DNA of 64,000 nucleotides from Rhodopirellula sp. SM50 (GTDB taxonomy: Bacteria > Planctomycetota > Planctomycetia > Pirellulales > Pirellulaceae), in contig NZ_NTFY01000004.1 in NCBI RefSeq assembly GCF_002289565.1, positions 62,001 to 126,000 on the forward strand, written 5' to 3'. Shown here piece after piece: positions 8,961 to 18,305 of the stretch. The first letter of the stretch is position 1, and every line of letters begins with the position of its first letter. The position numbers were made by a program, and so were the translations under genes. The notes beneath the pieces are model-generated. The model had not been told where the DNA came from. It was given only the letters and a program-made list of their open reading frames with translations, and did not search any database.

Positions 8961-9626
8961 CTAGATCGGCGGCAGCGTGCGGACCTGTGCATCGACCGGC
9001 AGCGCGATGTCTTGAAGCGGTAAGAACTGCGCCTCGTCGGGGTTGTACGCAAACACCTCACCGGTTTCGAACTTGTAGACCCAACCGTGCAGCTTCAATT
9101 GCCCGCGTCCGATCGCGGCGGCAACCGACGGGTGCGTCCGCAGACTTTCCAGTTGGACCAACACGTTCTCTTCGACGGTCAATGTCAGCCTCTTGTCCGG
9201 ATCGGTCAGGTGACCATAGTTCTCTTGGACGATCCGCCGTGTCGCTTCGGCGTGCTCCAGGTACGCTTTGACCGCGGGTAGCTGTTCGATCGACTGCGGA
9301 TCCAACAGCCCCGCCATCGCTCCGCAATGGGAGTGCCCGCAGATCACGATGTCGCGGACTTTCAAAACGCTGACCGCGTATTCGATCGTCGCCGCTTCGC
9401 CACCGTGAACGCTGCCGTAGGGAGGCACGATGTTGCCCGCGGTCCGCTGTATGAACAGCTCGCCGGGGCGGGTTTGGGTCAACCGACTCGGATCGATCCG
9501 CGAATCCGAACAGGTCACGAACAACGCCAGCGGGTTTTGTCCTTCGACCAACGTCTCGAACAACTGTTGGTCTTGGCTGAACAGTTCACGCTGAAATCGG
9601 TGAATTCCATCGACTAGTTTTTGCAT
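8961..9626 (-). CDS. Beta-class carbonic anhydrase
   Basis: 221 residues from ATG 9626, preceded by AGGA at about 8 bases. Zinc ligands are visible: Cys39, Asp41 and Arg43 in CSDSR, and His98 and Cys101 in CGHSHCGAM. The enzyme interconverts CO2 and bicarbonate; no signal peptide is seen, so it should be cytoplasmic. It is convergent with the sigma-54 regulator and about 1.9 kb from the SulP-PII gene, completing a carbon-uptake gene set. The longer reading from 9701 adds 25 residues without a good ribosome site. Confidence 0.95.
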   Translation of the reverse strand: MQKLVDGIHRFQRELFSQDQQLFETLVEGQNPLALFVTCSDSRIDPSRLTQTRPGELFIQRTAGNIVPPYGSVHGGEAATIEYAVSVLKVRDIVICGHSHCGAMAGLLDPQSIEQLPAVKAYLEHAEATRRIVQENYGHLTDPDKRLTLTVEENVLVQLESLRTHPSVAAAIGRGQLKLHGWVYKFETGEVFAYNPDEAQFLPLQDIALPVDAQVRTLPPI

Positions 9627-9922
9627 CGTCAAAATCCTGGTTGCGGAAGTGGATAGACCGCCTGAAAAGGTGCTCGAAAAGCCGGCGACCGAGTTTATCA
9701 AAGATGGCTCGGTCCTGTCGGCTGTAATCCTATCGGAATCAATTCGCTTGTCGGCTGTAAGATTTTCGGCCCCGGGGTGAACTATGTTTGAGTCAGACCC
9801 CTGTCTGAGCTGCCATCCTTCCGTCTGCGAAACACGAATCGCGAAACTTTGCGGTCCGTCGCGGGTTGGAATACTACCGTCGCTCGTCTCTATTCCTGCT
9901 CGCTTGTCCCGGGAGAAATCCG

Positions 9923-12637
9923 GTGTTTTTCCAGCGAATTTTGCGATCTGTCCTTTTTTTTGTAAGCGCAGCCTCGCTGGTGGGGGTGGCCGATTTCAGC
10001 GCCGCTGCCGACGACTCTGCCGACGACGTTGCCGCCACACCGCTGACGCCCGAGCAATCGAAGTTTTTTGAAACCAAGATCCGACCTGTGCTGGTCCGTG
10101 AATGCTATGGCTGTCACAGCAAGCAAGCCGGACAGAGCAAGGGGGGGCTTCGGTTAGACACCCAAGCGGCGATGATCGAGGGCGGCGACAGTGGCCCAGC
10201 GATCGTGCCCGGCGACCTGGACGCGAGTCTGTTTTTCGGCGCGATCACGCACACCGATTTCGTGATGCCGCCCAAGCGAAAATTGACCGATGCCGAGATC
10301 GCCGATTTTCGAACCTGGATCCTCGACGGGGCGCCCGATCCCCGTGTCATCACACCGGTCGAAACGCCCGCGCAGACGATCGACGACGAGATGATCGCCC
10401 AAGCCAAGCGGACCTTTTGGGCCTATCAAGCACCGCGACGCAGCCGACCGCCAGAGCCGGACACCGCTTCCACGCACGCCGCCGCCTGGTCCAAGACGAC
10501 GATCGATCGTTTCCTGTTGAACGAACTCGACGACGCCGGATTGCAGCCCGCCGCCGACGCAGCGGCCCCGATCCTGTTGCGACGACTGTGCTTTGATCTG
10601 ATCGGTTTGCCGCCCACCCCCGAGCAACTTGAGTGGTTCACCGCGGCCTACGACCAGAACCCCGACGCCGCGGTCGCCCGCGTCGTCGATCGATTGTTGG
10701 ATTCGCATCAGTTCGGCGAGCATTGGGGACGTCACTGGTTGGACGTCGTCCGCTACGGCGAATCGACCGGACGTGAAGTCAACATGACGTACCCCAACGC
10801 TTGGCGCTACCGCGACTACGTCATCGATTCGGTCAACGCCGACAAACCGTACGACGAGTTTGTCCAAGAACAAATCGCCGGTGACCTCTTGCCCGCGGCC
10901 GATGACAATGAATGGTCCGAGCACCTGGTGGCGACCGGCTTCCTGGCGATCGGCACCAAGAACGTCAACGAGCAGAGCGGCGCCCAATTTGCCGCCGATT
11001 TGGCCGACGAACAGATCGATGCCACCACGCGAGTGTTCCTGGGAACTTCCGTCGCCTGTGCCCGTTGTCACGATCACAAATTCGACCCGATCCGCCAATC
11101 CGATTATTACGCGATGGCCGGGATCTTCCGCAGCACCAAAACCTTCTTCGGTACACCGCCGTCGCAATACGGCAGCTTCGGCGGTCCGCAGCAACGACGC
11201 GTGAGCAGCTTGATCTTGTTACCGACCGACGATCCCGATCCGGCCGGTCGTTCTTACTCTCCCGAAGAACTTCAACAGTTGCATCAGGACATCCGTGATC
11301 GACAAGCCGAACTCGTCGAACTTCGCCGCGGAGAAAGTGCGACGAGCACCCGTCGGGGCGCCTCGCCCCAACAGATGCGGATTCGTTTGACCAACGAACT
11401 CGGCACGCTATCGGCCAAGCTGGGAGTCGTCGACGAAAACGGGCAACCGCGAAGCTATTGCATGGGCGTCCAAGACGCGGACACCGTGGGCGACGCGCCC
11501 TTGTTGGTTCGCGGCGAAATCGATCAGCCGGCCGGACGAATCAAACGAGGGTTGCCCGCCGCACTCAGCGACGTGTCGTTTTCACCACAGCCCGGAACCA
11601 GCGGACGATTGGAATTGGCACGCTGGATCGGCAGCGACGACAACACCTTGGCCGCACGCGTAATGGTCAACCGCATTTGGCAGCACGTCTTCGGCCAGGG
11701 TATCGTGCCGACGACCGAAGATTTCGGGATGACCGGAACGGCCCCCTCGCATCCCGAATTGCTTGATCATCTGGCGATCGAATTTATGGAGTCGGACTGG
11801 TCGGTCAAAACCATGATCCGCCAAATGATGCTGACGCGGGCCTATCGGATGCAAAGCACGTTTGACGTCGCCAGCCACGAAGCGGATCCGGACAACCGTT
11901 TGCTTTGGCGGGCCAACGTGAAACGGCTGAACGCCGAATCGCTGCGGGACGCGATGCTGGTGATCGCCGGAGCGCTGGAAACCGAGCGGCCGACGGGATC
12001 CAAGGTCGCCCAAGCCGGTTACAGCCGTGTCCGCGACGGACAACTCGGCGATCCCCGCGATGCCGTCCGCCGTACCATGCAGACCACATTGACCAGCCGT
12101 CGCGGCAGACTGGCGCCGATCTTTGATCGCATCCGAAACGGCAATCCGCGCGAACAGGCGCTGGCCCGAAACCAGCTGCGATCGGCGATCGGCAACCAGC
12201 GGATGGCGGAACTCGCCACCGCGGCCTATGACGAAGGTTCGCTGGACAGCGTCTCGAACAATCACCGCAGTGTTTACTTGCCCGTGGTCCGTGACTTCGT
12301 GCCGCGATCGTTGGACGTGTTTGACTTCGCCGACCCCAGCATGGTGATCGGCACCCGCGAAACATCCAACACGCCCAATCAAGCGCTCTACATGTTGAAC
12401 AATCCGCTCACGCTCCGACTCAGCGAAGCCTTCGCCGAGCGGCTGCTTCAGGAAGGGCGATCGACCAAAGATCGTGTCGAGATGGCGTTCGTCTTGGCAT
12501 ACGGACGTCCGCCGTCGGCCGCAGAACGCACCGCCTCGCATCGCTTTCTCAGCTCGTCGGGCCTGTTGCCCAAATCGGCGCTCGCCGCGTTTTGTCAGTC
12601 GCTCTTCGCGGCCGCCGAATTCCGATATTTGAATTAG
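9923..12637 (+). CDS. Planctomycete cytochrome-type protein PSCyt1-DUF1549-DUF1553
   Basis: About 904 residues, exported: a hydrophobic N-terminal segment ([17 protein letters not shown]) ends near SAAAD. A cytochrome c-like PSCyt1 domain carries Cys61-x-x-Cys-His (CYGCHS) and ends in [20 protein letters not shown]1549 follows ([19 protein letters not shown]), with a second haem motif [12 protein letters not shown] near residue 379. DUF1553/PSD1 closes the protein ([21 protein letters not shown]). GTG 9923 is chosen for GGGAGA at suitable spacing; TTG 9866 is an alternative. It is paired with a DUF1501 gene 88 bp downstream, as usual in planctomycetes. The biochemical role is unknown; surface polysaccharide catabolism is often suggested. 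Confidence 0.92.
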   Translation: MFFQRILRSVLFFVSAASLVGVADFSAAADDSADDVAATPLTPEQSKFFETKIRPVLVRECYGCHSKQAGQSKGGLRLDTQAAMIEGGDSGPAIVPGDLDASLFFGAITHTDFVMPPKRKLTDAEIADFRTWILDGAPDPRVITPVETPAQTIDDEMIAQAKRTFWAYQAPRRSRPPEPDTASTHAAAWSKTTIDRFLLNELDDAGLQPAADAAAPILLRRLCFDLIGLPPTPEQLEWFTAAYDQNPDAAVARVVDRLLDSHQFGEHWGRHWLDVVRYGESTGREVNMTYPNAWRYRDYVIDSVNADKPYDEFVQEQIAGDLLPAADDNEWSEHLVATGFLAIGTKNVNEQSGAQFAADLADEQIDATTRVFLGTSVACARCHDHKFDPIRQSDYYAMAGIFRSTKTFFGTPPSQYGSFGGPQQRRVSSLILLPTDDPDPAGRSYSPEELQQLHQDIRDRQAELVELRRGESATSTRRGASPQQMRIRLTNELGTLSAKLGVVDENGQPRSYCMGVQDADTVGDAPLLVRGEIDQPAGRIKRGLPAALSDVSFSPQPGTSGRLELARWIGSDDNTLAARVMVNRIWQHVFGQGIVPTTEDFGMTGTAPSHPELLDHLAIEFMESDWSVKTMIRQMMLTRAYRMQSTFDVASHEADPDNRLLWRANVKRLNAESLRDAMLVIAGALETERPTGSKVAQAGYSRVRDGQLGDPRDAVRRTMQTTLTSRRGRLAPIFDRIRNGNPREQALARNQLRSAIGNQRMAELATAAYDEGSLDSVSNNHRSVYLPVVRDFVPRSLDVFDFADPSMVIGTRETSNTPNQALYMLNNPLTLRLSEAFAERLLQEGRSTKDRVEMAFVLAYGRPPSAAERTASHRFLSSSGLLPKSALAAFCQSLFAAAEFRYLN

Positions 12638-12650
12638 GTCCCGTGAGATG

Positions 12651-12694
12651 GGCTTCCAGCCTGTCAGGGAAAACGCATCGACAGGCTGGAAGCC
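12651..12694. repeat. Dispersed hairpin repeat, family E (copy 1)
   Basis: Perfect 15-bp arms GGCTTCCAGCCTGTC (12651-12665) and GACAGGCTGGAAGCC (12680-12694) in the 88-bp gap between the PSCyt and DUF1501 genes. The second copy is at 40343-40395. Because it lies between co-directional genes it could attenuate or process the transcript. Confidence 0.9.
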
Positions 12695-12725
12695 TGTCCC
12701 ACTTGTCAATCACCTCGGAAATCCA

Positions 12726-14120
12726 ATGTACACACGTCGCGATCTACTCAAACACACCTCGGCCGGGTTCGGTTACTTGGCGCTGGCGGGGCTGGCATCA
12801 CTTTCCCGTACGTCCGCCCTCGGGGCAGGGGCGGACGTTGCGGCGAACCCGTTGTCGCCCAAGCCGCCGCACTTCCCGGCGAAAGCGAAACGGGTGATTT
12901 TCCTGTGCATGCAAGGCGGCCCGTCGCACGTCGATACCTTCGACTACAAACCGGCCTTGGCGTCCGACGATGGAAAACGAGGCAAGTACGGCGGCGCGCT
13001 GCTCAAGTCACCGTGGCAGTTTCGTCAACGCGGTGAGAGCGGACTGTGGATCTCGGATCTGTTTCCCGAAGTCGCCAAGCACGCCGATGAGATGTGTTTG
13101 ATTCGGTCAATGCATTGCGATCAACCGGTGCACCCGGGCGCGATGACGCAGATGCACACCGGAACGGCGCAGTTCGTTCGACCTTCGTTGGGCGCCTGGA
13201 CGCTTTACGGTCTGGGAACCGAAAACGAAAGCCTGCCCGGATTTGTCTCGCTCAGTCCACCCGCGGGAAGCTCTCGCAACTACAGCAGCGCGTTCTTGCC
13301 GGCGATCTATGGCGGCACCAAAGTCGGCGGATCGGGCGGTCGCTTTGCCCAAGCGGCGCGGTTCAATGCCGGAGGCGGCCAGGCGGTGCCGGATATCAGC
13401 AACCCGAAACGAACGACCGCTCAACAGCGTCGACAACTCGACTTCATCCAATCGCTCAATCGCAGCCAGATGCCGGCCGGTGATGGGGCGAACGTCGAAG
13501 GCGTGATCCAGTCCTATGAGTTGGCGTTTCGAATGCAGGACGCGATGCCGGAACTGATGGATCTGTCGGGCGAGGATCAGCGCACGATTTCGATGTACGG
13601 CGCCGATTCCGATCCGACGCGGACGTTCGGACGACAGTGCTTGCTGGCCCGTCGCTTTGCCGAAGCCGGCGTGCGGTTCATCGAAGTCACGCACGGCAAT
13701 TGGGACCAGCACGCCCGTTTGACCGAAGACCACGCCGCGCGGGCCGAGGCCTGCGATCAACCCATCGCGGCGCTGTTGGCTGATTTGAAACAACGCGACA
13801 TGCTCAAAGACACGTTGGTGATGTGGGGCGGCGAGTTCGGACGGACGCCGTCGGCCCAAAATGGGAACGGCCGCAACCACAACAACAAGGGTTACACGTT
13901 GTGGATGGCCGGCGGCGGAACCAAGGGCGGTTTCAGCTACGGGGCGACGGACGAACACGGATTCGAAGCGGTGGAAAACCCCTGCCATGTCCATGACTGG
14001 CACGCCACCGTGTTGCACTTGCTGGGGCTCGACCACACCCGGCTGACCTATCGCTATGCCGGACGCGATTTCCGATTAACCGACGTCTACGGAAACGTGG
14101 CGAGAGACATCCTGGCGTGA
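12726..14120 (+). CDS. DUF1501 protein (sulfatase-like fold), Tat-exported
   Basis: 464 residues from ATG 12726. The N-terminus TRRDLLKHTSAGFGYLALAG is a twin-arginine-type signal. DUF1501 features: RVIFLCMQGGPSHVDTFDYK, then HGNWDQHARL and WGGEFGRTPSAQNGNGRNHN, which carry likely metal-binding His/Asp residues of this alkaline-phosphatase-like superfamily. It pairs with the upstream PSCyt gene. The reaction is not known. An upstream in-frame ATG at 12648 lies inside a hairpin repeat and is unlikely. Confidence 0.92.
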   Translation: MYTRRDLLKHTSAGFGYLALAGLASLSRTSALGAGADVAANPLSPKPPHFPAKAKRVIFLCMQGGPSHVDTFDYKPALASDDGKRGKYGGALLKSPWQFRQRGESGLWISDLFPEVAKHADEMCLIRSMHCDQPVHPGAMTQMHTGTAQFVRPSLGAWTLYGLGTENESLPGFVSLSPPAGSSRNYSSAFLPAIYGGTKVGGSGGRFAQAARFNAGGGQAVPDISNPKRTTAQQRRQLDFIQSLNRSQMPAGDGANVEGVIQSYELAFRMQDAMPELMDLSGEDQRTISMYGADSDPTRTFGRQCLLARRFAEAGVRFIEVTHGNWDQHARLTEDHAARAEACDQPIAALLADLKQRDMLKDTLVMWGGEFGRTPSAQNGNGRNHNNKGYTLWMAGGGTKGGFSYGATDEHGFEAVENPCHVHDWHATVLHLLGLDHTRLTYRYAGRDFRLTDVYGNVARDILA

Positions 14121-14165
14121 GGGCACCCGCTGGTGTGCCGGCTTGAGGGACCGTCCAGCTTTTCC

Positions 14166-14219
14166 CTTGTTCCCAGGCTCCCGCCTGGGAACACGATGCC
14201 TTGGAGTCTCCCGCCTCCT
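14166..14219. repeat. Hairpin repeat, family K (copy 1)
   Basis: TTGTTCCCAGGCTCCCGCCT continuing to GGGAACA forms a short hairpin, followed by a second one, GGAGTCTCCCGCCTCC. The same pair of hairpins recurs at 14408-14460, with a family D element between the two copies. Confidence 0.8.
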
Positions 14220-14295
14220 GCCAGCGCACCGCGTGTGGCGAACGGCCGCACTTCAAACGCATTCCAAGGCAGAGCTTGCAAGCGAATGGAATAAA

Positions 14296-14370
14296 ACCCA
14301 CGGATGGCAGCGCGGACCCGCTGATCCCAGGCTGTTCTCCATCCGTGGGTCCGCGCTGCCATCCGTGGGT
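14296..14370. repeat. Dispersed palindrome, family D (copy 1)
   Basis: 75-bp palindrome: ACCCACGGATGGCAGCGCGG at the left and its near-complement ending ATCCGTGGGT at the right. Related copies are at 28298-28371 and 45778-45851. It gives rise to spurious reading frames (AARTHGW-type peptides). Together with the flanking family K copies it occupies most of the 525-bp gap 14121-14645. Confidence 0.92.
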
Positions 14371-14407
14371 TCATCTCCGCCTGACCTCAGAGCCTACGTG
14401 TTCTTTC

Positions 14408-14460
14408 CTTGTTCCCGGGCTCCGCCTGGGAGCACACTGTCATGGAGGCTGCTCGCCTCC
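14408..14460. repeat. Hairpin repeat, family K (copy 2)
   Basis: TTGTTCCCGGGCTCCGCCT...GGGAGCAC followed by GGAGGCTGCTCGCCTCC, matching the copy at 14166. The remainder of the gap to 14645 is GC-rich with no gene seen. Confidence 0.8.
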
Positions 14461-14645
14461 TACCCGCCACCGACGCGTGTCGAGCGGCCACTCCGGCCTT
14501 GCGTTCCAAGACGCCGCCCTGCGAGCGAGCGTGAGACCGGGGCGGGTCATGCACCCCGACTTGCCAAGAAGGCCGTCTGCCGGTCAGATTACATAGCGCG
14601 TTCGATCACACCCGCATCCACCCTCCTCGCCAATTCGCTTGCGTC

Positions 14646-15356
14646 ATGGACGGCATCACCGAGCCCGTCGTTTTGGTCCTCGGGCATCCCATTGCCGGAA
14701 ACCCGGCCCAATTTGCCCTTGAGCGAGCCTTCGCGTCGATGGATGTCGGGTGGCGGGTCTTTTCCTGTGACGTCCCCCCGGACCGCATCGACGAAGCGAT
14801 CGCGGGGGCCGAGGTGCTCGGCTTTCGCGGATTGCTGCTGGACCAGAATCTGGTCACCCGTCTGGGCGAGGGGGCTGAGCGGTCCGATCTGTACTGGCGA
14901 GGAACCCCCTCGGAGAGCCGATGGCATACCGAAAACGTTCTGTCGACGTGGCTGGAGACCGAGATTCGCAAGCACTTCGAATCACTCGAAACGGAAATCG
15001 GACCGTTGCTTTGGATCGGAACGCCCGATCCAAGTTTCCCCTCCAAGATCGCTTCCGAACAGTCGCACTCGCCGATCGCCTGGGCGTCGACCGAGGCGAT
15101 CGAGCACGCCCGATTGATCGCGATCGCCGAAACGGTCGACGTGTCTCAGTGGCCTCGCTGCCAGAACGCGACGCTGGTGGTGGATTTTGCCAACCCGGAA
15201 AACGACCTCGATCAAATCCGCTCGCTCGGATACACCGTCCTCGGCCGCGAACAGGCGCGGATCGGCATCCTGCTCGAATCCATCCAGCGATGGACGGGAA
15301 AGCAACCGATGGTCGACGTGTTGACCGAAGCGATCGAAGAGTATCTGGCGGTCTGA
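14646..15356 (+). CDS. Divergent shikimate dehydrogenase-like (AroE-like) protein
   Basis: 236 residues from ATG 14646. The N-terminus VVLVLGHPIAGNPAQFALERAF resembles the AroE substrate-binding start (LGxPIxHSxSPxxHNxAF), and the middle contains a Rossmann-like stretch (NATLVVDFANPENDLDQIRSLGYTVL). The usual catalytic Lys motif NVTxPxK is not seen, so true shikimate dehydrogenase activity is doubtful. The stop is 4 bp before the next gene, so the two are likely co-transcribed. The family call is moderate; the function is open. Confidence 0.6.
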   Translation: MDGITEPVVLVLGHPIAGNPAQFALERAFASMDVGWRVFSCDVPPDRIDEAIAGAEVLGFRGLLLDQNLVTRLGEGAERSDLYWRGTPSESRWHTENVLSTWLETEIRKHFESLETEIGPLLWIGTPDPSFPSKIASEQSHSPIAWASTEAIEHARLIAIAETVDVSQWPRCQNATLVVDFANPENDLDQIRSLGYTVLGREQARIGILLESIQRWTGKQPMVDVLTEAIEEYLAV

Positions 15357-15360
15357 TGGG

Positions 15361-16104
15361 ATGACAAACCGCAACGTAACAAACAGCAATGTTCAGGCAC
15401 TCGTCCGGGCCGCACGGGAGCTTTCTGATTCGGTCGACCTGCTTTCCTTCGCCGAGCCGGTCACCCACGTCTACAATCCGCTCGCCTACGCCTGGAAATC
15501 TCACCAAGCCTATCTGGGGCGGGTCAGCGAGGACGTCAAGGTTGTCCTGTTGGGGATGAACCCGGGACCCTGGGGAATGGCCCAAACGGGAGTCCCGTTT
15601 GGTGAAGTCGCCGCGGTCCGCGACTGGATGCAGATTGACGAGCCGGTCGGCAAACCCCCGATCGAACATGAAAAACGCCCGGTCGAAGGATTCGAGTGCG
15701 GGCGAAGCGAAGTCAGCGGGCGTCGCTTGTGGGGCCTGTTTCAAGAGCGATTCGAAACACCAGACGCCTTCTTTCAAGACCACTTTGTGCTCAATTACTG
15801 CCCGCTGGTTTTTATGGAAGAATCGGCCCGCAATCGCACGCCCGACAAACTGCTGCCGGAGGAACGTGAACGGCTCACTGCGATCTGCGATGCCCACCTG
15901 CTGACCGTGATCCGCACGTTGGACCCGGATCACTTGGTCGGTGTCGGCGTCTATGCCGAAGCCTGTCTCAAGCGGGTCGTCCAGGTCGAAGGTTGCCGCG
16001 CGAACGTGACTCGCATCCTGCACCCCAGCCCCGCCTCGCCGGCATCGAACAACGATTGGGCGGGGAAGGTGACCAAGCAACTGGAAAAAGCAGGGGTCTG
16101 GTAG
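15361..16104 (+). CDS. SMUG1-type uracil-DNA glycosylase
   Basis: 247 residues. It contains the SMUG1 active-site signature LLGMNPGPWGMAQTGVPFGE, the intercalation-side motif EVSGRRLWG and the C-terminal HPSPASPASNNDW with the catalytic-loop His. SMUG1 (UDG family 3) removes uracil and oxidised pyrimidines from DNA during base excision repair in the cytoplasm. Most bacteria rely on Ung; family 3 enzymes are sparse in bacteria but known. It begins 4 bp after the AroE-like gene, suggesting one transcript. Confidence 0.9.
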   Translation: MTNRNVTNSNVQALVRAARELSDSVDLLSFAEPVTHVYNPLAYAWKSHQAYLGRVSEDVKVVLLGMNPGPWGMAQTGVPFGEVAAVRDWMQIDEPVGKPPIEHEKRPVEGFECGRSEVSGRRLWGLFQERFETPDAFFQDHFVLNYCPLVFMEESARNRTPDKLLPEERERLTAICDAHLLTVIRTLDPDHLVGVGVYAEACLKRVVQVEGCRANVTRILHPSPASPASNNDWAGKVTKQLEKAGVW

Positions 16105-16144
16105 CGGCCGGCGGTGACGTCAACCCTCGCGACTGGTGTCGACA

Positions 16145-16440
16145 CCACTTCAGCCACCCTCCCTGACAGAGGTCGTGCAGTTTGAAAGCCACCCTCCCGT
16201 GTGCGGGAGGGTCGAGCGCAGCGAGGGGAGGGCTTCCGAGATTGATGCTCCATCGTTGTGAGCAACTCTGGCGTCGCAGCGACCCTCCCCGCGTCGTCGC
16301 CAACTCCTCCGCGACCCTCCCAAAGGGAGGGTGATTACAACTTCGTTGATGAACGGATCGCTTCACTTGATGCGTATGGGGTCGAGCGCAGCGAGGAGAG
16401 GGTCGATGGGACGTCTCGTGCCAATTCAACGCATCGCGTG
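16145..16440. repeat. Complex of palindromic repeats, family H
   Basis: The gap 16105-16487 is filled with short inverted repeats based on ACCCTCCC / GGGAGGGT. GGGTCGAGCGCAGCGAGG occurs at about 16208-16225 and again, after GG, at about 16379-16396. Nested hairpins CCCTCCCGTGTGCGGGAGGG and CCCTCCCAAAGGGAGGG are visible. No gene is seen. Confidence 0.8.
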
Positions 16441-16487
16441 ACCCGAGGCTGAACCTGTTCCCCGGCTTTGGTTACATTACTGCCGAC

Positions 16488-17939
16488 GTGCCTTTCTATC
16501 CTCTTTCACCGACGAACACCGCCGAGCTGACCTTCGTGAGCCAATCCGCCGACGAATCGACCGAAACGGTCGCTGATGCCCTTCGAAACGACCCCCGTCT
16601 CGCCCAAGCCAAATGTTTGGTCGCCGAAGCGATCGGTGATCATGCCAGTCGATTGTCGGTGCGTCCCTCGGCCGAATCCCTGAAATCCAGCTTCGCCGAC
16701 CTGATCGACCGATTGTCGTCCGTTCGCGGCGGACCACCGATCTGGCCCTACCTGTCCTCCGGTCTCGGCCGTGGTCCCTACGTGGAACTGGCCGACGGCA
16801 GCGTCAAATTGGATTTTATTTGCGGGATTGGTGTCCATGGCGCCGGCCACAGTGACCCCGGTATGGTCGCCGCGGCGATCGATGCGGCGATCGAAGACAC
16901 GGTGATGCAAGGCAACTTGCAACAAAATCCGGCCAGCGTCGTGATGATGGAAAAGTTGACGGCCTTGGCCCAGGCTTCCGGCGCGGAGCTGCCGCACTGC
17001 CTGCTTTCGACCAGCGGCGCGATGGCCAATGAGAACGCGTTGAAGATCGCGATGCATCACAAGACGCCCGCCGATCGCGTCCTGGCGTTCGACAATGCCT
17101 TTGCCGGACGCACCTTTGCGATGGCGACCCTGACCGACCGACCGAACTATCGCATGGGATTGCCGCTCACGTTCCCGGTCGACTACTTGCCCTTTCGTGA
17201 TCCCGCCAATCCCGAGCGCAGCACGCGCTGGGCGGTCGATGAACTGCATCGATTGTTGAAACGTCATCCCGGACGCTATGCCGCGTTTTGGGCCGAGCCG
17301 ATCGCCGGTGAAGGCGGCTATTATCCCGGCAGTCACGAGTTCTTTACCGCGCTCTGTCAGCCGCTCAAGGACGCCGGCGTGCCGATCATCTTTGATGAAG
17401 TCCAAAGCTTCTCCAGGACCAGTCGCCCCTTCGCGTTCCAGCACTACGGGCTCGACGCCTTCGCCGACATCGTCACCGTCGGAAAGATCACGCAGGTCTG
17501 CGCGACGCTGTACAGCAGCGAAATGAAACCGACCGGCCCGATCCTCAGCCAGACCTTCACCGGAGCCACCGCGTCGATCGCCACCGGGATCGAAATGCTC
17601 AATCGCCTTGAAAGCAACCACTGTTTCGGCCCCTCGGGTCAGAACATGCAAATGGCGTCCTCTTTTCAAGACGGTCTTGCGAATCTGGCGACAAAGTATC
17701 CCGACCTGGTCCGCGGCCCCTATGGCGAAGGCATGATGGTGGCATTCACCCCCGGCGATGGCAGTTTCGACTTTGCCAAGAAGTTGATGATGCACCTGTT
17801 TGACATCGGCTTGCTGGGATTCGTCTGCGGTGGCGATCCGACTCGCATCCGGTTTCTGCCGCCACCGGCAACGACGACCCAAGCACACATCGATCACGCC
17901 ATCGAGCTGCTCGACCAGGGACTCGCCACGCTGCCGTAG
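16488..17939 (+). CDS. Class III PLP-dependent aminotransferase
   Basis: 483 residues from GTG 16488. Fold-type I, class III signatures: IGVHGAGHSDPGM, LLSTSGAMANENALKIA (phosphate binding), IIFDEVQSFSRTSRPFAF with the cofactor Asp, and IVTVGKITQVCATLY, where the Lys should form the Schiff base. Related enzymes include acetylornithine, ornithine, GABA and lysine 6-aminotransferases; the substrate cannot be assigned. The N-terminal 60 residues are longer than usual and Ser/Ala-rich, so the start may be further in. Confidence 0.85.
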   Translation: MPFYPLSPTNTAELTFVSQSADESTETVADALRNDPRLAQAKCLVAEAIGDHASRLSVRPSAESLKSSFADLIDRLSSVRGGPPIWPYLSSGLGRGPYVELADGSVKLDFICGIGVHGAGHSDPGMVAAAIDAAIEDTVMQGNLQQNPASVVMMEKLTALAQASGAELPHCLLSTSGAMANENALKIAMHHKTPADRVLAFDNAFAGRTFAMATLTDRPNYRMGLPLTFPVDYLPFRDPANPERSTRWAVDELHRLLKRHPGRYAAFWAEPIAGEGGYYPGSHEFFTALCQPLKDAGVPIIFDEVQSFSRTSRPFAFQHYGLDAFADIVTVGKITQVCATLYSSEMKPTGPILSQTFTGATASIATGIEMLNRLESNHCFGPSGQNMQMASSFQDGLANLATKYPDLVRGPYGEGMMVAFTPGDGSFDFAKKLMMHLFDIGLLGFVCGGDPTRIRFLPPPATTTQAHIDHAIELLDQGLATLP

Positions 17940-17976
17940 CGTTTCCTCTCAGGGACTCGTTGGTGTTTAGCCAGTA

Positions 17977-18117
17977 GGCCAATACCACTAAGTTAACATG
18001 AATGAGGGGGCCCGGACGCTGGCGCGAACCGGCTGATGTCAAACGAATATCAGCCGTTTGGCGCGAGCCTACGGGCCCTCATCTGAAGAAACGACGCTTA
18101 ACTTAGCGGTATTGGCC
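17977..18117. repeat. Palindromic element, family C, with nested core hairpin
   Basis: 141-bp element with 20-bp ends, GGCCAATACCACTAAGTTAA (17977-17996) and its complement at 18098-18117, one mismatch. Inside is a second palindrome (about 18000-18083) whose right arm CAGCCGTTTGGCGCGAGCC continues to CTACGGGCCC; the same core occurs inside the differently bordered element at 35240-35367. The gap 17940-18305 holds no gene. Confidence 0.88.
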
Positions 18118-18305
18118 TTTAGGCGATTCCCGGTCGCTGCGACGCAGCGAAAGTGGGCGGCTGAAGCCTGTACACCAACACGTCTACCCGTGCCATTCGT
18201 ACCTGACTGCCGGTCCTAGCCGCTTCGAAAGTTTGACACGCCGGGACCAAAGGTTGTTAAACTTTCTGTCTCCTCGCTTCTGTTTCCTCTTGGCGGTGAA
18301 CTTGC

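Noticed and set aside
13933-14374. Small frames with AARTHGW-type peptides near 14.3, 28.3 and 45.8 kb
   Set aside because: They are translations of the family D palindrome and flanking repeats; there is no conserved start or ribosome site.
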